Below are positions 1 to 9,179 of a stretch of 64,000 nt of DNA, piece after piece. Source of the DNA: Geomonas edaphica (GTDB lineage: Bacteria; Desulfobacterota; Desulfuromonadia; Geobacterales; Geobacteraceae); assembly GCF_004917075.1 (NCBI RefSeq), contig NZ_SSYB01000002.1, positions 395,766 through 459,765 on the forward strand. Reading direction: 5' to 3'. The notes beneath the pieces were generated by a model. It was given only the letters and a program-made list of their open reading frames with translations, ran no database searches and had not been told where the DNA came from. The stretch's first letter is position 1; every line of letters starts with the position of its first letter. The translations under genes and the position numbers were made by a program.

Positions 1-2
1 GG

Positions 3-962
3 GACTCGAGCGCGGTGCTCAAACAGCTGATCAGTAGCTGCATCGAGCGCGGCACCCAGGTGGTGCTCATTTTGAACCGCTTCAGCGAGATCGTGGCGGA
101 GACGACCCACATAGCCTACATAAAGGAGTGCCGCATTTTCATGTCGGGGGAAAGGGAAGAGATGCTGGCGTCGGAGGCGCTGCGCCGCTTCCATGCCTTC
201 CACTACACCCTCCCGGCCGTCTTGCCCGAGGTCGACACGGCGCGCAGCGTGTCGCCCCTTGTGCCGGGCGAGCCGCTCATCGACATGAAAAACGTCACGG
301 TGCGCTACGGGGAGAAGCAGATTCTGAGCGGGGTTACCTGGACCGTGCGGGAAGGGGAGCACTGGAAGATCAGCGGGCCGAACGGCTCGGGGAAATCAAC
401 CCTTTTGAGCCTCATAAGCGGCGACAACCCGCAGGCCTACGCCAACGATATCAGCCTCTTCGGCCGTAAAAAGGGGAGCGGGGAAAGTGTGTGGGACATC
501 AAGAAGCGGATCGGCCTCGTCTCCACCTCGCTGCAGCAGGAGTACCGCTTGGCCGGTACGGTGAAGGTGGCCGTCATCTCCGGGATGTACGATTCCATCG
601 GCATGTATTCTCAATATACGCTGCGCCAGCAGGAGATCGCGCTCGAGTGGCTCGACATCCTACACATGGGGCACCGCTGGGACCACGCCTTCCGTGATCT
701 CTCCTACGGCGAGCAGCGTCTCGTCCTTCTCGCCCGCGCCATGGTGAAGCAGCCGGACCTTTTGATCCTCGACGAGCCGTGCCAAGGGCTGGACGATGTG
801 AACCGCGAGATGGTGCTGAAGCTGATCGACCACCTGGGGCGCACAGGCAACACCCAGATCCTCTACGTGAACCATAACTTCGATGACCGCATACCCTGCA
901 TCACCAACAGCATGGAACTGGTGCCGGCCGCCGGGGGCGGCTACACCGCCGTCATCGGATAG
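3..962 (+). CDS. ABC transporter ATPase, tandem-domain (ModF-like), 5' truncated by window edge
   Basis: The reading frame is open to the left edge and begins inside the last part of a first ATPase domain (residues DSSAVLKQLI resemble the segment after Walker B). A complete second ATPase domain follows. Counting from the GTG at 15, it has Walker A GPNGSGKST at 121-129, signature LSYGEQ and Walker B LLILDEP. Two ATPase domains in one chain without membrane segments is the architecture of ModF/PhrA-type proteins, often linked to molybdate transport. The visible part lacks anything that fixes the substrate. The family call is good, the substrate is inferred only. Confidence 0.8.
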   Translation, partial: DSSAVLKQLISSCIERGTQVVLILNRFSEIVAETTHIAYIKECRIFMSGEREEMLASEALRRFHAFHYTLPAVLPEVDTARSVSPLVPGEPLIDMKNVTVRYGEKQILSGVTWTVREGEHWKISGPNGSGKSTLLSLISGDNPQAYANDISLFGRKKGSGESVWDIKKRIGLVSTSLQQEYRLAGTVKVAVISGMYDSIGMYSQYTLRQQEIALEWLDILHMGHRWDHAFRDLSYGEQRLVLLARAMVKQPDLLILDEPCQGLDDVNREMVLKLIDHLGRTGNTQILYVNHNFDDRIPCITNSMELVPAAGGGYTAVIG

Positions 963-964
963 CG

Positions 965-3900
965 CTACGGGTATTGTCGCCAGTACTCAAGGCCTGCGTA
1001 GGCCTCTTGGAAGCCGAAGCGCTTTAGCCCCTCCGCGTAAGGGGAAGATTGCGCCGGGTCCCCGTTGATCCGCTCCACGGTCACCCGCTTGAGCGGGTTA
1101 AAGTCCCGACTTACCAGGATGGTGAAGAAGGACAAGTAGCGCTCCAAAAGCGGATGATCCGGTTCCGCGGCAAACTCCAGTTCTTTCCCGTAACGCCTGG
1201 AAACCAGGACGAGACGCGGCCCGTGGTAAACCAGATGCGTGGAGGGAACGCGGGAGGGGAGCGTCTCGTGCAGCCCCGCGATGCCGCTGCCGCAAAGCGA
1301 TGCCGGGTCAGTGGCGTTCAGCCAGTAGATCGCGTCTCCCGGCAGTCCCTTTTGCAGCAGCCGGTAGGCCTGCGGCGAAATGAACTGCAACCCCTGGATC
1401 CCCTCGAAGAACTGCCCGGAGAGTACCTCGCCAGACATCTCCATGATGCGCAACGTTCTGAAGAGCCTTCCCCACTGCAAAAGCGGCATTTCCCGCGTTA
1501 GCAACTCCCTGAAGAGAATCCCGTAACGATCCAGCAGCACGCGGACGCGGTCCTTGTTGCGCTCCTCCTGCTCGAGGACATCTCCCGCCTCGGTCGAACG
1601 AGGCAAGAGGTACCAGTTGCCGGGTCCTTCCTGCACCCGGCTCCAGCGTGTTCCGAGCGGGCGCCGCAGTTGGCGCGCATGTCCCGGCTCCGCGTGGGGG
1701 AGCTCGAAGCGGTTCAGGATGCCCCGGCGCACCGCGGCGAAGGAATCGTTGCTCAGTGCGCCGCCCCACGCGCCTTGCCAGAGCTCGCCGTTGACCTCGC
1801 CAGCCGGTTTTCCAGAGATGGAGCAGATCGAGGAGAGGCTGTAACGCCCCATGGGGTCTTGGATGAGCCTGGCAGGGATGTCCGCTTCCTTCCCGTATTC
1901 CTCCACATCGCGAAAGAGATCGAGGTCTTCGGGAAAAGCGAAGGAGAGCCTGCGCTCGCCGCAGCCGAACCAGAGGAGGTCGCTCGTCTGCATGAGACTG
2001 TCGAGCCAGGCCCCAAAATACGGCGCAAGGCGCGCGGGCAGAACTTCCTCCTCCCAGTTGGGCGCGGCAAGCGGGGTGCCGAGCAACTGCTCCAGCCGGG
2101 TCCTCAGGTCGTCTGGCTTATCTCCCGGAGCTGTTAATCCTTGGAAGTGGGCAAGGAACAGGGGAAGTTGGGCGACCTCGAGGGCTTCGAAAACCGGCTT
2201 TCGCGATCGGCGCAGCATGCGCAGCAGTGCCTCGAGGTTCACCGCGTCGCAAACCTCGGGCTCGATGCTCTCCTCGGTGAACCGATCAAGGATGATGGCT
2301 TCCGCCTCCTCAAGGGTCGCGAGGGCATCGCGCAACTGTTGCTCCCGCAACCCGAGCCTTGCCTGCAACCGTGCGACCGGCACCGGTCCGTAATAGCTCA
2401 ACCACCGGCCGATCACCCTTGTCGCCCACGGTTCCTCTTCCTCCGCTTCCTCCTCGCTGGAACGCTCCCTTTCCCAGAGTTTCCGCAGCGCTTTATGCAG
2501 CCGGTCCAGAAGTATCGCATCATCGACGAGCGGCTCGAAGGCCACCTCCTGTTTCGAAAGGGAAAGCCCCCGCGCGATTTCGGGAACCATCTCCAGTGCG
2601 ACAAAGAGCGGCGCTGCCGTGCGCGGTGGCCTCAGCAGGACGATCCGCTCCGCCAGCTGCGGGAGCAATTCCTCGTTGGAGCCGCCATCGCGTCGCACCG
2701 CTTCCAGAAGGAGAGGCCACTCTTCTTCCGGGATCAAAAGCCGCTCCTTAACCCAGTCGATCAGCTCACGTGCCGATTCCGGGGCATACCCTTGGGCGGT
2801 GCGCTGCCGTTTTTCCTCGAAGAGCCGGACCAGCTCCTGGGGCAGGCGCGGGCGCAGGTGCGGCGAGAGCGCCATCTCCTTGAGGAGCTCGCCCCCAAGC
2901 GACGATCTGCGCCCGCCTCCCAAAGTGTCGTCCTCGTAGACGTACTTGTTGGTCTGCTGCCAGATGAGCCCGCGGGCAAACGGAGAGGCCTGGGCGGTGC
3001 GGACCTGCGTGACGGCGATGGTGCCGTCCTGGATCTCCTCGAGGAGCCGCTTCAGGTTCACCAGGTCGAAGTCGTCCTTTAGGGCGGAACGCCAGGTCTC
3101 GAGCAGCACCGGGAAGTCGCGGTACTTTAGCACCGAGGCGAGAAGTCGCTTCGAGCGGAGCCGGTTCAGCCACAGCGGCATCCTTCTCTTGAAGCTGCTG
3201 CGCGACAGGAGAAGGGCGCGCCCGGCGTTCTCGCGAAAGCGCGCCCCGAAGTAACCGCTCGCCTCCAGCGATTCCCTGAGAAGCGTCTCGACGTTCTCCG
3301 GCGTCACGAGTTCCAGGATCCCTTCCGCCTGTTCCAGTTCGTCCGGGAGCAAAAGCGCTATGCCGTCGTTATTGTAGAAGGCCTGCAGCGGGTAGCCGTA
3401 GCGTTTCTCAAAAGCAGCGGTGAGGGCGAAGGTGAAGGGGCGGTTTACGGCGTTGCCCCAGAGGGTGTGCAGGATGATCTGCTGCGTCTCGGCCCCTCCG
3501 ACGCGGTCCCGGAACTGCTCGATCAGCACGTGATGGCGGTGGGGAAGGGGGGCGCGTGTTGCTTCCCTCTGCTGCTTGAGATAACCCTCAAGCGCCTCGG
3601 CGGCGCCGGCATCCATGAAATGGCGCTCCACGAGCCGCGCGGCGAGTGCCGGTTTCCCGAGCTGTTCCTCGCTCTGCTCCAGAAAACCGGCGATCCTCTC
3701 CGAGAGGAAAAAGTCGCGGTCCAGTTCCTCGGCGCGCCAAAACGGTATGATCTGCTGGGACTTCCGGGCTGGGACGACCAACACGGTGCTGTGCGTGATC
3801 TCGGTGATCTGCCAGACCTGTGCCCCCAGTGCGAAGGTGTCGCCGAGCCTTCTCTCCCAGACGAACTCCTCGTCCAGTTCACCGATCTTCGCGCCGCTTT

Positions 3901-5431
3901 CCTTCAGGCGCAATTCGAAATAACCACGCTCCGGGATGGTTCCCCCTTCCAGGTAAACGAGCATGGAGAGCTCCGGTCGCGCCGCGATGGTCTCGTCGAT
4001 GCGGTCCATGGTAACCCGTGGGCGCAGCTCCGGAACGCGGGTGTCGGCGTACTTCCCCTCCAGCATGCCGACGACGATGTCGAACTGCTGTCTGGTCAGG
4101 TTGCGATAGGGGTAGCTACACTTCAGGAAGTCGAAGAGATCTTCCAGGTGCCACTTCTCCGGCAGGGTCATGGCTAGGACGATCTGGGCGAGGAGATCGA
4201 GCGGCGCCTCGACCGGATGCAGTTCCTCGATCTCGCCGTCGGCTATGGCGCGCGCGATGACCGCGGCACAGACGAAATCCATCCCGAAGGTCGGGAAGAG
4301 CGTTCCGCTGCTCACCTCTCCCACGCCATGCCCGGAGCGCCCGATGCGCTGGATGGCGGAGGAAATGGAACGAGGCGTCTGGATCAGGACGACGCTGTCA
4401 AGCCGCCCTATATCGATGCCCAGTTCAAGGGAGTTGGTGGCGACGATCGCCTTAAGCTCGCCTCTTTTCAGCCGCTCCTCTACGGCGAGCCTGATCTCCC
4501 GCGATAGGGAGCCGTGGTGCGAGTAGGCGAGTTCCTCGCCTGACAACTCGTTGATGAGCCGGGTGACCCTTTCCGTGGTCCGGCGGCTGTTCGCGAAGAA
4601 AAGCGTCGAGCGGTGGCGGGCGATGATGTCGATGAAGCGTTCCACGAGCGCTGGCCAGAACTCTTCCTCGGCCGGGCTGTGCGCCGCGTTCGGCGCGCTG
4701 ATTCCGATGCTGAAGCGTTTTTCCTGCTCGCCGCGCACCAGCGCCACCGGACGGGGCTGGTAGCGTTCTCCTACCTGACGGAAACCGCCCACGAAGTCCG
4801 CCACCGTTTCCAGGGGGCGAACCGTCGCGGAAAGGGCGATGCGCTGGAACTCGCCGCTCAAAAGGGTCAGCCGCTCGACGGCGGTGATGAGATGGGTGCC
4901 GCGCTTGTCCCCGGCGACGGCGTGGATCTCGTCGAGGATGACGGTGGCAACACCGGTGAGCGCGGCGCGGCTCCCCTTCGAGGTGAGGAGGATGTTGAGG
5001 CTTTCCGGTGTGGTGATGAGGATCTCGGGGGGGTGACGCAGCATGCGGCGGCGCTCGGAGCCCGGAGTGTCGCCGCTTCTCGTCTGGACGCCGATGGCGG
5101 GAAAAGGCTCCCCCTCATTTTCGAAGACCCGGCGCAACTGGTCGAGCGGTGCGAGCAGGTTGCGCCGCACGTCGTTGTTGAGCGCCTTCAGCGGCGACAC
5201 GTAGATGACTCTTGTTTCCCCGGCGGACCAGGCCCCGGTGATCAGCTGGTTCAGCGCCCAGAGAAACGCGGCAAGGGTCTTGCCGCTGCCGGTGGGCGCC
5301 GTCACCAGGACGTGGCGCTCCTGGCTGATCTCGTCCCAGGCCCGCAACTGGACGTCGGTTGGCTGACCGAGAGTTTCGGCGAACCATTTCTGTACCAAGG
5401 GATGAAAGTGTCTGAGGATGGTCGAGGACAT
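965..5431 (-). CDS. lhr: Lhr-type ATP-dependent DEAD/DEAH helicase
   Basis: A superfamily 2 helicase of about 1488 residues, matching the full-length bacterial Lhr family (core helicase, winged helix, large Lhr C-terminal region). From the ATG at 5431: Walker A APTGSGKT at 45-52, TPESL at 141-145, DEIH box at 167-170, SAT at 201-203 and a motif VI of the form QRIGRSGHG. Lhr proteins are 3'-5' translocases on DNA and DNA/RNA hybrids associated with repair. The frame extends to a TTG at 5467, but family alignments start at the MSSTILRHFHP segment, so I place the start at 5431. The 3' end lies 2 bases from the stop of the convergent ABC gene. Confidence 0.93.
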   Translation of the reverse strand: MSSTILRHFHPLVQKWFAETLGQPTDVQLRAWDEISQERHVLVTAPTGSGKTLAAFLWALNQLITGAWSAGETRVIYVSPLKALNNDVRRNLLAPLDQLRRVFENEGEPFPAIGVQTRSGDTPGSERRRMLRHPPEILITTPESLNILLTSKGSRAALTGVATVILDEIHAVAGDKRGTHLITAVERLTLLSGEFQRIALSATVRPLETVADFVGGFRQVGERYQPRPVALVRGEQEKRFSIGISAPNAAHSPAEEEFWPALVERFIDIIARHRSTLFFANSRRTTERVTRLINELSGEELAYSHHGSLSREIRLAVEERLKRGELKAIVATNSLELGIDIGRLDSVVLIQTPRSISSAIQRIGRSGHGVGEVSSGTLFPTFGMDFVCAAVIARAIADGEIEELHPVEAPLDLLAQIVLAMTLPEKWHLEDLFDFLKCSYPYRNLTRQQFDIVVGMLEGKYADTRVPELRPRVTMDRIDETIAARPELSMLVYLEGGTIPERGYFELRLKESGAKIGELDEEFVWERRLGDTFALGAQVWQITEITHSTVLVVPARKSQQIIPFWRAEELDRDFFLSERIAGFLEQSEEQLGKPALAARLVERHFMDAGAAEALEGYLKQQREATRAPLPHRHHVLIEQFRDRVGGAETQQIILHTLWGNAVNRPFTFALTAAFEKRYGYPLQAFYNNDGIALLLPDELEQAEGILELVTPENVETLLRESLEASGYFGARFRENAGRALLLSRSSFKRRMPLWLNRLRSKRLLASVLKYRDFPVLLETWRSALKDDFDLVNLKRLLEEIQDGTIAVTQVRTAQASPFARGLIWQQTNKYVYEDDTLGGGRRSSLGGELLKEMALSPHLRPRLPQELVRLFEEKRQRTAQGYAPESARELIDWVKERLLIPEEEWPLLLEAVRRDGGSNEELLPQLAERIVLLRPPRTAAPLFVALEMVPEIARGLSLSKQEVAFEPLVDDAILLDRLHKALRKLWERERSSEEEAEEEEPWATRVIGRWLSYYGPVPVARLQARLGLREQQLRDALATLEEAEAIILDRFTEESIEPEVCDAVNLEALLRMLRRSRKPVFEALEVAQLPLFLAHFQGLTAPGDKPDDLRTRLEQLLGTPLAAPNWEEEVLPARLAPYFGAWLDSLMQTSDLLWFGCGERRLSFAFPEDLDLFRDVEEYGKEADIPARLIQDPMGRYSLSSICSISGKPAGEVNGELWQGAWGGALSNDSFAAVRRGILNRFELPHAEPGHARQLRRPLGTRWSRVQEGPGNWYLLPRSTEAGDVLEQEERNKDRVRVLLDRYGILFRELLTREMPLLQWGRLFRTLRIMEMSGEVLSGQFFEGIQGLQFISPQAYRLLQKGLPGDAIYWLNATDPASLCGSGIAGLHETLPSRVPSTHLVYHGPRLVLVSRRYGKELEFAAEPDHPLLERYLSFFTILVSRDFNPLKRVTVERINGDPAQSSPYAEGLKRFGFQEAYAGLEYWRQYP

Positions 5432-5571
5432 AGCTATGACTTTAGGCGAAGGTGAAGCCCTCTTCAAGTAGCGCGTCTTTTTTGTGGTGCTCTTGTCCCA
5501 AGTGAGAGGGGCTGTGAGCCGAGTTTATTAAGAAAGGAAAGATAATAGTTCCTTGGAACTATCCAAGCGAA

Positions 5572-5690
5572 CTGCAAATCCCCTCTGTCCCCCCTTCGCA
5601 AAGGGGGGGACGCCTAGGCTCACGCAGCACTTCGTGGACAGCTGTATTCCATGTTCCGGGAATCTCCGATGGACCCTTGTAAAGTGGCAT
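5572..5690. repeat. GC-rich CCCCCC/GGGGGG hairpin repeat (family G), copy 1
   Basis: The 365-base gap between lhr and the small lipoprotein contains a hairpin with arms CCCCCC and GGGGGG around TTCGCAAA (about 5591-5610), followed by a TTCCGGGAATCTCC block. The same two blocks recur near 10020-10134, 16440-16660, 24374-24412 and 60563-60650. I see no gene in this gap. Confidence 0.7.
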
Positions 5691-5796
5691 TTCGGAAAGA
5701 TGTTTACTTTGCCTGCCTCCAATGGTAATGGATGCCTGAGTTTGCCAATTATTTCGCGTCTCACGGCGTTCGCCGGTAGGGACGATGGAGGTTCGC

Positions 5797-6012
5797 ATGA
5801 AGAGACTGTTGCTCGTGGCGATGCTGGTCGTGGCGGGAGCCGGGTGTTCCGGGGATAAAAGCAAGGAGCTTTACGACACCGCGCAGTTCGAGGAGAAACA
5901 GAACAACCGCGAACATGCGAAGCAGCTTTACCAGGAGATCGTGGACAAGTACCCGGACAGCCCGGTCGCAAAGCAGGCTAAGGAGCGGCTTACGGCGCTG
6001 GGAGGGAAGTAG
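5797..6012 (+). CDS. small TPR-like lipoprotein
   Basis: A 71-residue protein with an N-terminal hydrophobic signal and a cysteine at residue 17 (VVAGAGC), which suggests lipid attachment although the -3 residue is not the usual leucine. The mature part carries one tetratricopeptide-like helix pair (AKQLYQEIVDKYPDSPVAKQA), as in short outer-membrane assembly or scaffold lipoproteins. I chose the ATG at 5797 because GGAGG at 5787-5791 sits five bases upstream; the upstream ATG at 5785 overlaps that site. Specific role unknown. Confidence 0.7.
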   Translation: MKRLLLVAMLVVAGAGCSGDKSKELYDTAQFEEKQNNREHAKQLYQEIVDKYPDSPVAKQAKERLTALGGK

Positions 6013-6062
6013 CGCCAGTTTCGTAGACAGAGGGACGCAAGGGAAGGGGCTTTTATCGGCTA

Positions 6063-6096
6063 GCGGCGGGGAGAAAACACCCCGCCGCTTTTTTTT
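6063..6096. terminator. strong intrinsic terminator between convergent genes
   Basis: A perfect 9-bp stem (GCGGCGGGG at 6063-6071, CCCCGCCGC at 6080-6088) with an 8-base loop and eight T residues at 6089-6096. It follows the lipoprotein gene. An A-rich loop and flank on the other strand mean it may also serve the cytochrome gene that ends at 6102. Confidence 0.9.
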
Positions 6097-6101
6097 GTGC
6101 A

Positions 6102-6509
6102 TCAGGGGAAGGTTGCGAGGATGTATTGGCCGATCTTCTTGGCGTCGTCGTTGGAGATCATTCCCTCGTCGAACTTGGTCATGCCTGGACCGGGGTTGCG
6201 CATCACCTTCACGATATCCTCGGGCTTGGTGATCTTGCTGCGCTCAGCCATCGCCTTTGCTCCCAAAGGCTTCGCCGGGGTGATGGTGTTACCGCCGTTG
6301 GGGTGGCAGACGGCACAGTGTTGCTTGAAGAGCTGCTCGCCGGTGAGCCCGGTCGCTGAAGGAGCGGGTTCCTTGGCCGCCGGTGAGGTAGCCGAGCTTA
6401 CCTTGCTTTGCGGCGGCGTGACCTGCTCTTCGCTCTTCTTTTTGCATCCTGTTACTGCGGTGGAAGCTAGTGCCAGAATTGCCAGGGTTACAACCAAACG
6501 CCTCTGCAT
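6102..6509 (-). CDS. monohaem c-type cytochrome lipoprotein
   Basis: 135 residues with a signal peptide and lipobox-type cysteine at 22, a Pro/Ser/Ala-rich linker to about residue 55, then a class I cytochrome c domain. The haem site CAVCH is at 65-69 and the likely axial methionine is M110 in NPGPGM. A clear AGGAGGTG ribosome site lies upstream of the ATG on the minus strand. Expected to be exported and lipid-anchored, acting as a periplasmic electron carrier. Partner enzymes are not evident from the neighbourhood. Confidence 0.88.
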   Translation of the reverse strand: MQRRLVVTLAILALASTAVTGCKKKSEEQVTPPQSKVSSATSPAAKEPAPSATGLTGEQLFKQHCAVCHPNGGNTITPAKPLGAKAMAERSKITKPEDIVKVMRNPGPGMTKFDEGMISNDDAKKIGQYILATFP

Positions 6510-6606
6510 GTGACACCTCCTGTTAGGGTTTTTTCATCCGGCGAGTATACCAGACAACATTTATCCTGCTGTGCCAAGAGCTTCTTTTTTAACTGCAGAG
6601 GCCTTT

Positions 6607-6634
6607 TTGACTTTTTGTTGGCAAATGCTAATCT
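6607..6634 (+). promoter_or_regulatory. candidate sigma-70 promoter of the effector-immunity operon
   Basis: TTGACT at 6607-6612 and TAATCT at 6629-6634 are separated by 16 bases, just ahead of the ribosome site of the first operon gene. The match is moderate and unproven. Confidence 0.45.
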
Positions 6635-6667
6635 ATGGCGTCCGTTAGGGGCAAAGGAGGTTCCATC

Positions 6668-6994
6668 ATGAAGAGAATGGTCATGCTGGTCGTGCTGGCG
6701 TTTTCATGTCAGGTATCCATTTGCTGTGCGGCCGGAAATGAGGTCGTCCACCGCGCCAACGGCAAGTTCATCCCGGACCAAAGGGATATCGAAAGCAGTC
6801 CAACCCAGGAAGATGCCTGCGAATGCTGCCAGAAGTGCAAGGCGGCGCAGAAACAGCCGACAAAGCCTCCCACCGAGCGAGAGGAGGCGACCACGACCGG
6901 TTGCGAAGACTGCTGCCAGCGCTGCGGCAGGCCCGTGCAGCCCCTCCCCGAAGACGTTCCCCCCGAGATCATCAACAAACCCAGGCAAAAATGA
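6668..6994 (+). CDS. small secreted cysteine-rich protein, first gene of the lipase operon
   Basis: 108 residues from the ATG at 6668, which has AAAGGAGG just upstream. It has a signal peptide of about 22 residues and two cysteine clusters, CECCQKC and GCEDCCQRC, separated by a Pro/Glu-rich linker. Such paired CxCC/CC..C clusters suggest metal binding or disulfides. I recognise no family. Its stop overlaps the next ATG (ATGA at 6991-6994), so it is probably co-translated with the DUF4123 gene. A role in the effector module is inferred from that coupling alone. Confidence 0.65.
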   Translation: MKRMVMLVVLAFSCQVSICCAAGNEVVHRANGKFIPDQRDIESSPTQEDACECCQKCKAAQKQPTKPPTEREEATTTGCEDCCQRCGRPVQPLPEDVPPEIINKPRQK

Positions 6995-7953
6995 TATCTG
7001 CGGCAGACATTAGGACCCTGAAACGACTGCTCCTTTGCACGGATGAGGCGAGGGCGTTCGCCATGCTGGACGGCGCAGCCCGGCCGGACCTCCTTGCGAC
7101 CCTCGCGCATTGCCAACCCGAGCGCTACTGCCTGTTACGGGGTGAGCTGGCGCCTGACTTGGCGGCAGTCGCGCCCTACCTCGTGGCGCTTGAGCCCGAG
7201 GCGCCTTTCACCGACTGGGTCATGTCCCTGTGGGGGCTTAGCAGCGGTGTCTTAGGCGTCTCGCGCTGCGACCTTCATGGGCTGAACAGGCATTTCAGAA
7301 GCCTTATCCTCATCGAGTACGCGGACCGGCAGGCTTATTTTCGCTATTACGACCCTGTCGTCCTGCGAAACTACCTTCCAACTTGTACCAAGGTGGAACT
7401 GAGGGCTTTCTTTGGCGACGTGGAATTCTTCATCGTGGAAGACGAGGAACCTGGTGTCGCCTTGATTTTCGGGTTCGATGGAGATGTGCTTCGTCAGCAC
7501 ACGGTGGCACTAGGGGAAGGCGCCCCGTTGGACACTCTTCATGGGCTGGTTGAGCGGAACAGATTGAGACCGCAAGGTGAAGCAGGGAAGCTGAACGTAC
7601 GACCGGAACAGCTCCAGCTACTGGGGATGAGCATCTACCTGGAGCGTATGCGACTTTATTTGAACGAGGTGTTTCCCGAAAGCAGAAGGGTGCCGAGAAC
7701 CAACCTCGATCGGATGGTCATGGAGCTTACCGAACGCGCGGCAGGGTACAAACTGGTACTGGAAAATCATATCGCCGCCTTCCTCGCCGCAGCCTGGATT
7801 CTTGGGATGAACTTCGATGAGTCGTACCCCGCCGCGCGGGAAGTTTTGCTGGATTACGAGATGGACTGCGGTAGGAAAGCGGAATGGCTGTGGGACTTCA
7901 TCGATGCGACGGCAGCATCTCTCGGGACCGGCGACGGCGGGAGGGGACTGTGA
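6991..7953 (+). CDS. DUF4123-domain protein, type VI effector adaptor
   Basis: 320 residues from the ATG at 6991. The N-terminal half matches the DUF4123 fold as I know it: MLDGAARPD and CLLRGEL near the start, the FRYYDPVVLRNYLP segment near 120, then FIVEDEEPG. DUF4123 proteins (Tap/TEC) are chaperone-adaptors that load effectors onto VgrG in type VI secretion and are normally encoded just before their effector, as here. The C-terminal part (about 190-320) is helical and probably binds the cargo. No VgrG or PAAR gene lies in the window, so the spike partner must be elsewhere. Confidence 0.82.
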   Translation: MISAADIRTLKRLLLCTDEARAFAMLDGAARPDLLATLAHCQPERYCLLRGELAPDLAAVAPYLVALEPEAPFTDWVMSLWGLSSGVLGVSRCDLHGLNRHFRSLILIEYADRQAYFRYYDPVVLRNYLPTCTKVELRAFFGDVEFFIVEDEEPGVALIFGFDGDVLRQHTVALGEGAPLDTLHGLVERNRLRPQGEAGKLNVRPEQLQLLGMSIYLERMRLYLNEVFPESRRVPRTNLDRMVMELTERAAGYKLVLENHIAAFLAAAWILGMNFDESYPAAREVLLDYEMDCGRKAEWLWDFIDATAASLGTGDGGRGL

Positions 7954-9179
7954 ACGGGCAAGGCGATATCTTATCGGAACTTGCGCACCGTGCAGGCGAT
8001 GCGGTCAGAAGCGGTGCTGAGTTTGTCGCGCACGCGGCAGAGATGGCAAAAGAAAGGGTGGAAACTGTCTCTAGAAAGGCGAAAGCGTACGTGGCGAAGA
8101 GAATTAATCCGCAGCCGGCCGGGGCGGTCATCGAACCCTGTCCGAAGAACAGGAAGGCAGAGCGCGTCGCTGAACGGAAGGCCAAGCTTTTGTCGAGCAG
8201 GGAACGGTTGGAGAACATGCCCGCCGGACCCAAGCGGGAGGCCTTGGCACACGCGACCGAACGCTTCGAACGCAACAACGTCGCCGTCGAGCGCGCCCGT
8301 CTTGCCGAGGATACCTACAAAGTAGGGCAGGGCGACCCGCCGGAGGGGTGGGAGAGGGTCGGGGGGGGGGAACTGAGACGAATGGGAATGAATCAAGAAG
8401 ATTTTCCACAACTAGATCGCAGATTCTCTCCAGAAGATTATAAAGATGGCTATTTCGCAGAGCTTTACAAATCCAAACCTGATGTTTTTGATCACGAGCA
8501 GTACGTGCTGTCCTTTCGTGGCACGCAAGGGAAAAAAGATGGAATTACCGATCTGGTCCAAGCCTTCGGAGGGGAAACGGACCATTATTCTCGTGCCATA
8601 GCAGCCGCTCGGAAGCTGAAGCGCTTCTTGGGCAACAAGCTTGAGGTTACTGGTCATTCAATGGGAGGTGGAATGGCAATTGCGGCCGGACTTGTTGCCG
8701 GCATAAAAGTTAATGCGATTGACCCTGCAGGGGTACATCCCCTTACGCTGGAACGTGTAGGTGGACGATACAATAGAGAGGCTGCTGCAAGATACGTCAC
8801 GAACTACATTGCTGACGGTGAAATCCTGGATTGCATCCAAAATCCGGCAAACCAACGCGTCATTGTTGCAGGAGTCACCTTGGCGGCCCCAGCTATTGGT
8901 GGCACTATGGTTGTCGCAGGGCGTCGTGCAATGTCAGAATCCGGTACTGTCACTTATGGCCCACCGGGTGTGATACATAAGCTCCCTATTATTGCTAACG
9001 CTGAAGACGTGCTAAATGGTAAATCAGTTCAGGGACTAACGCCTGGTCTTGCGGAGAAGCTCTCAAACGCCATCAACCCTGTACGAAAGGTGGGTTTGCA
9101 TGACCCCGTATATGTCATTGCGGGGCTTGAACAGCAAAAGGCTGATGACATGAATACGATCAGTAGGGAAAGGCAGTGA
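7950..9179 (+). CDS. class-3-type lipase, predicted type VI phospholipase effector
   Basis: 409 residues from a GTG at 7950 (GAGGGG upstream; GTGA overlap with the DUF4123 stop). Residues 1-110 are highly charged and helical. The lipase region follows: LAEDTY and PPEGWERV at 119-137, FRGT at 189-192 and the nucleophile elbow GHSMG at 235-239 (Ser237). D289 and H343 or H384 are candidate triad partners. No signal peptide, as expected for a type VI cargo. A ten-G run at 8361-8370 lies in frame (Gly138-140), and from there on base composition falls sharply below the upstream part. It is followed directly by the ankyrin lipoprotein. Confidence 0.8.
   Translation: MNGQGDILSELAHRAGDAVRSGAEFVAHAAEMAKERVETVSRKAKAYVAKRINPQPAGAVIEPCPKNRKAERVAERKAKLLSSRERLENMPAGPKREALAHATERFERNNVAVERARLAEDTYKVGQGDPPEGWERVGGGELRRMGMNQEDFPQLDRRFSPEDYKDGYFAELYKSKPDVFDHEQYVLSFRGTQGKKDGITDLVQAFGGETDHYSRAIAAARKLKRFLGNKLEVTGHSMGGGMAIAAGLVAGIKVNAIDPAGVHPLTLERVGGRYNREAAARYVTNYIADGEILDCIQNPANQRVIVAGVTLAAPAIGGTMVVAGRRAMSESGTVTYGPPGVIHKLPIIANAEDVLNGKSVQGLTPGLAEKLSNAINPVRKVGLHDPVYVIAGLEQQKADDMNTISRERQ
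8361..8370 (+). repeat. ten-G homopolymer inside the lipase gene
   Basis: An uninterrupted run of ten G residues encodes Gly138-Gly140 plus the first base of Glu141. Runs of this length are prone to slippage in replication; a change of one base would end the lipase early. It also marks the point where GC content drops. Confidence 0.9.
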
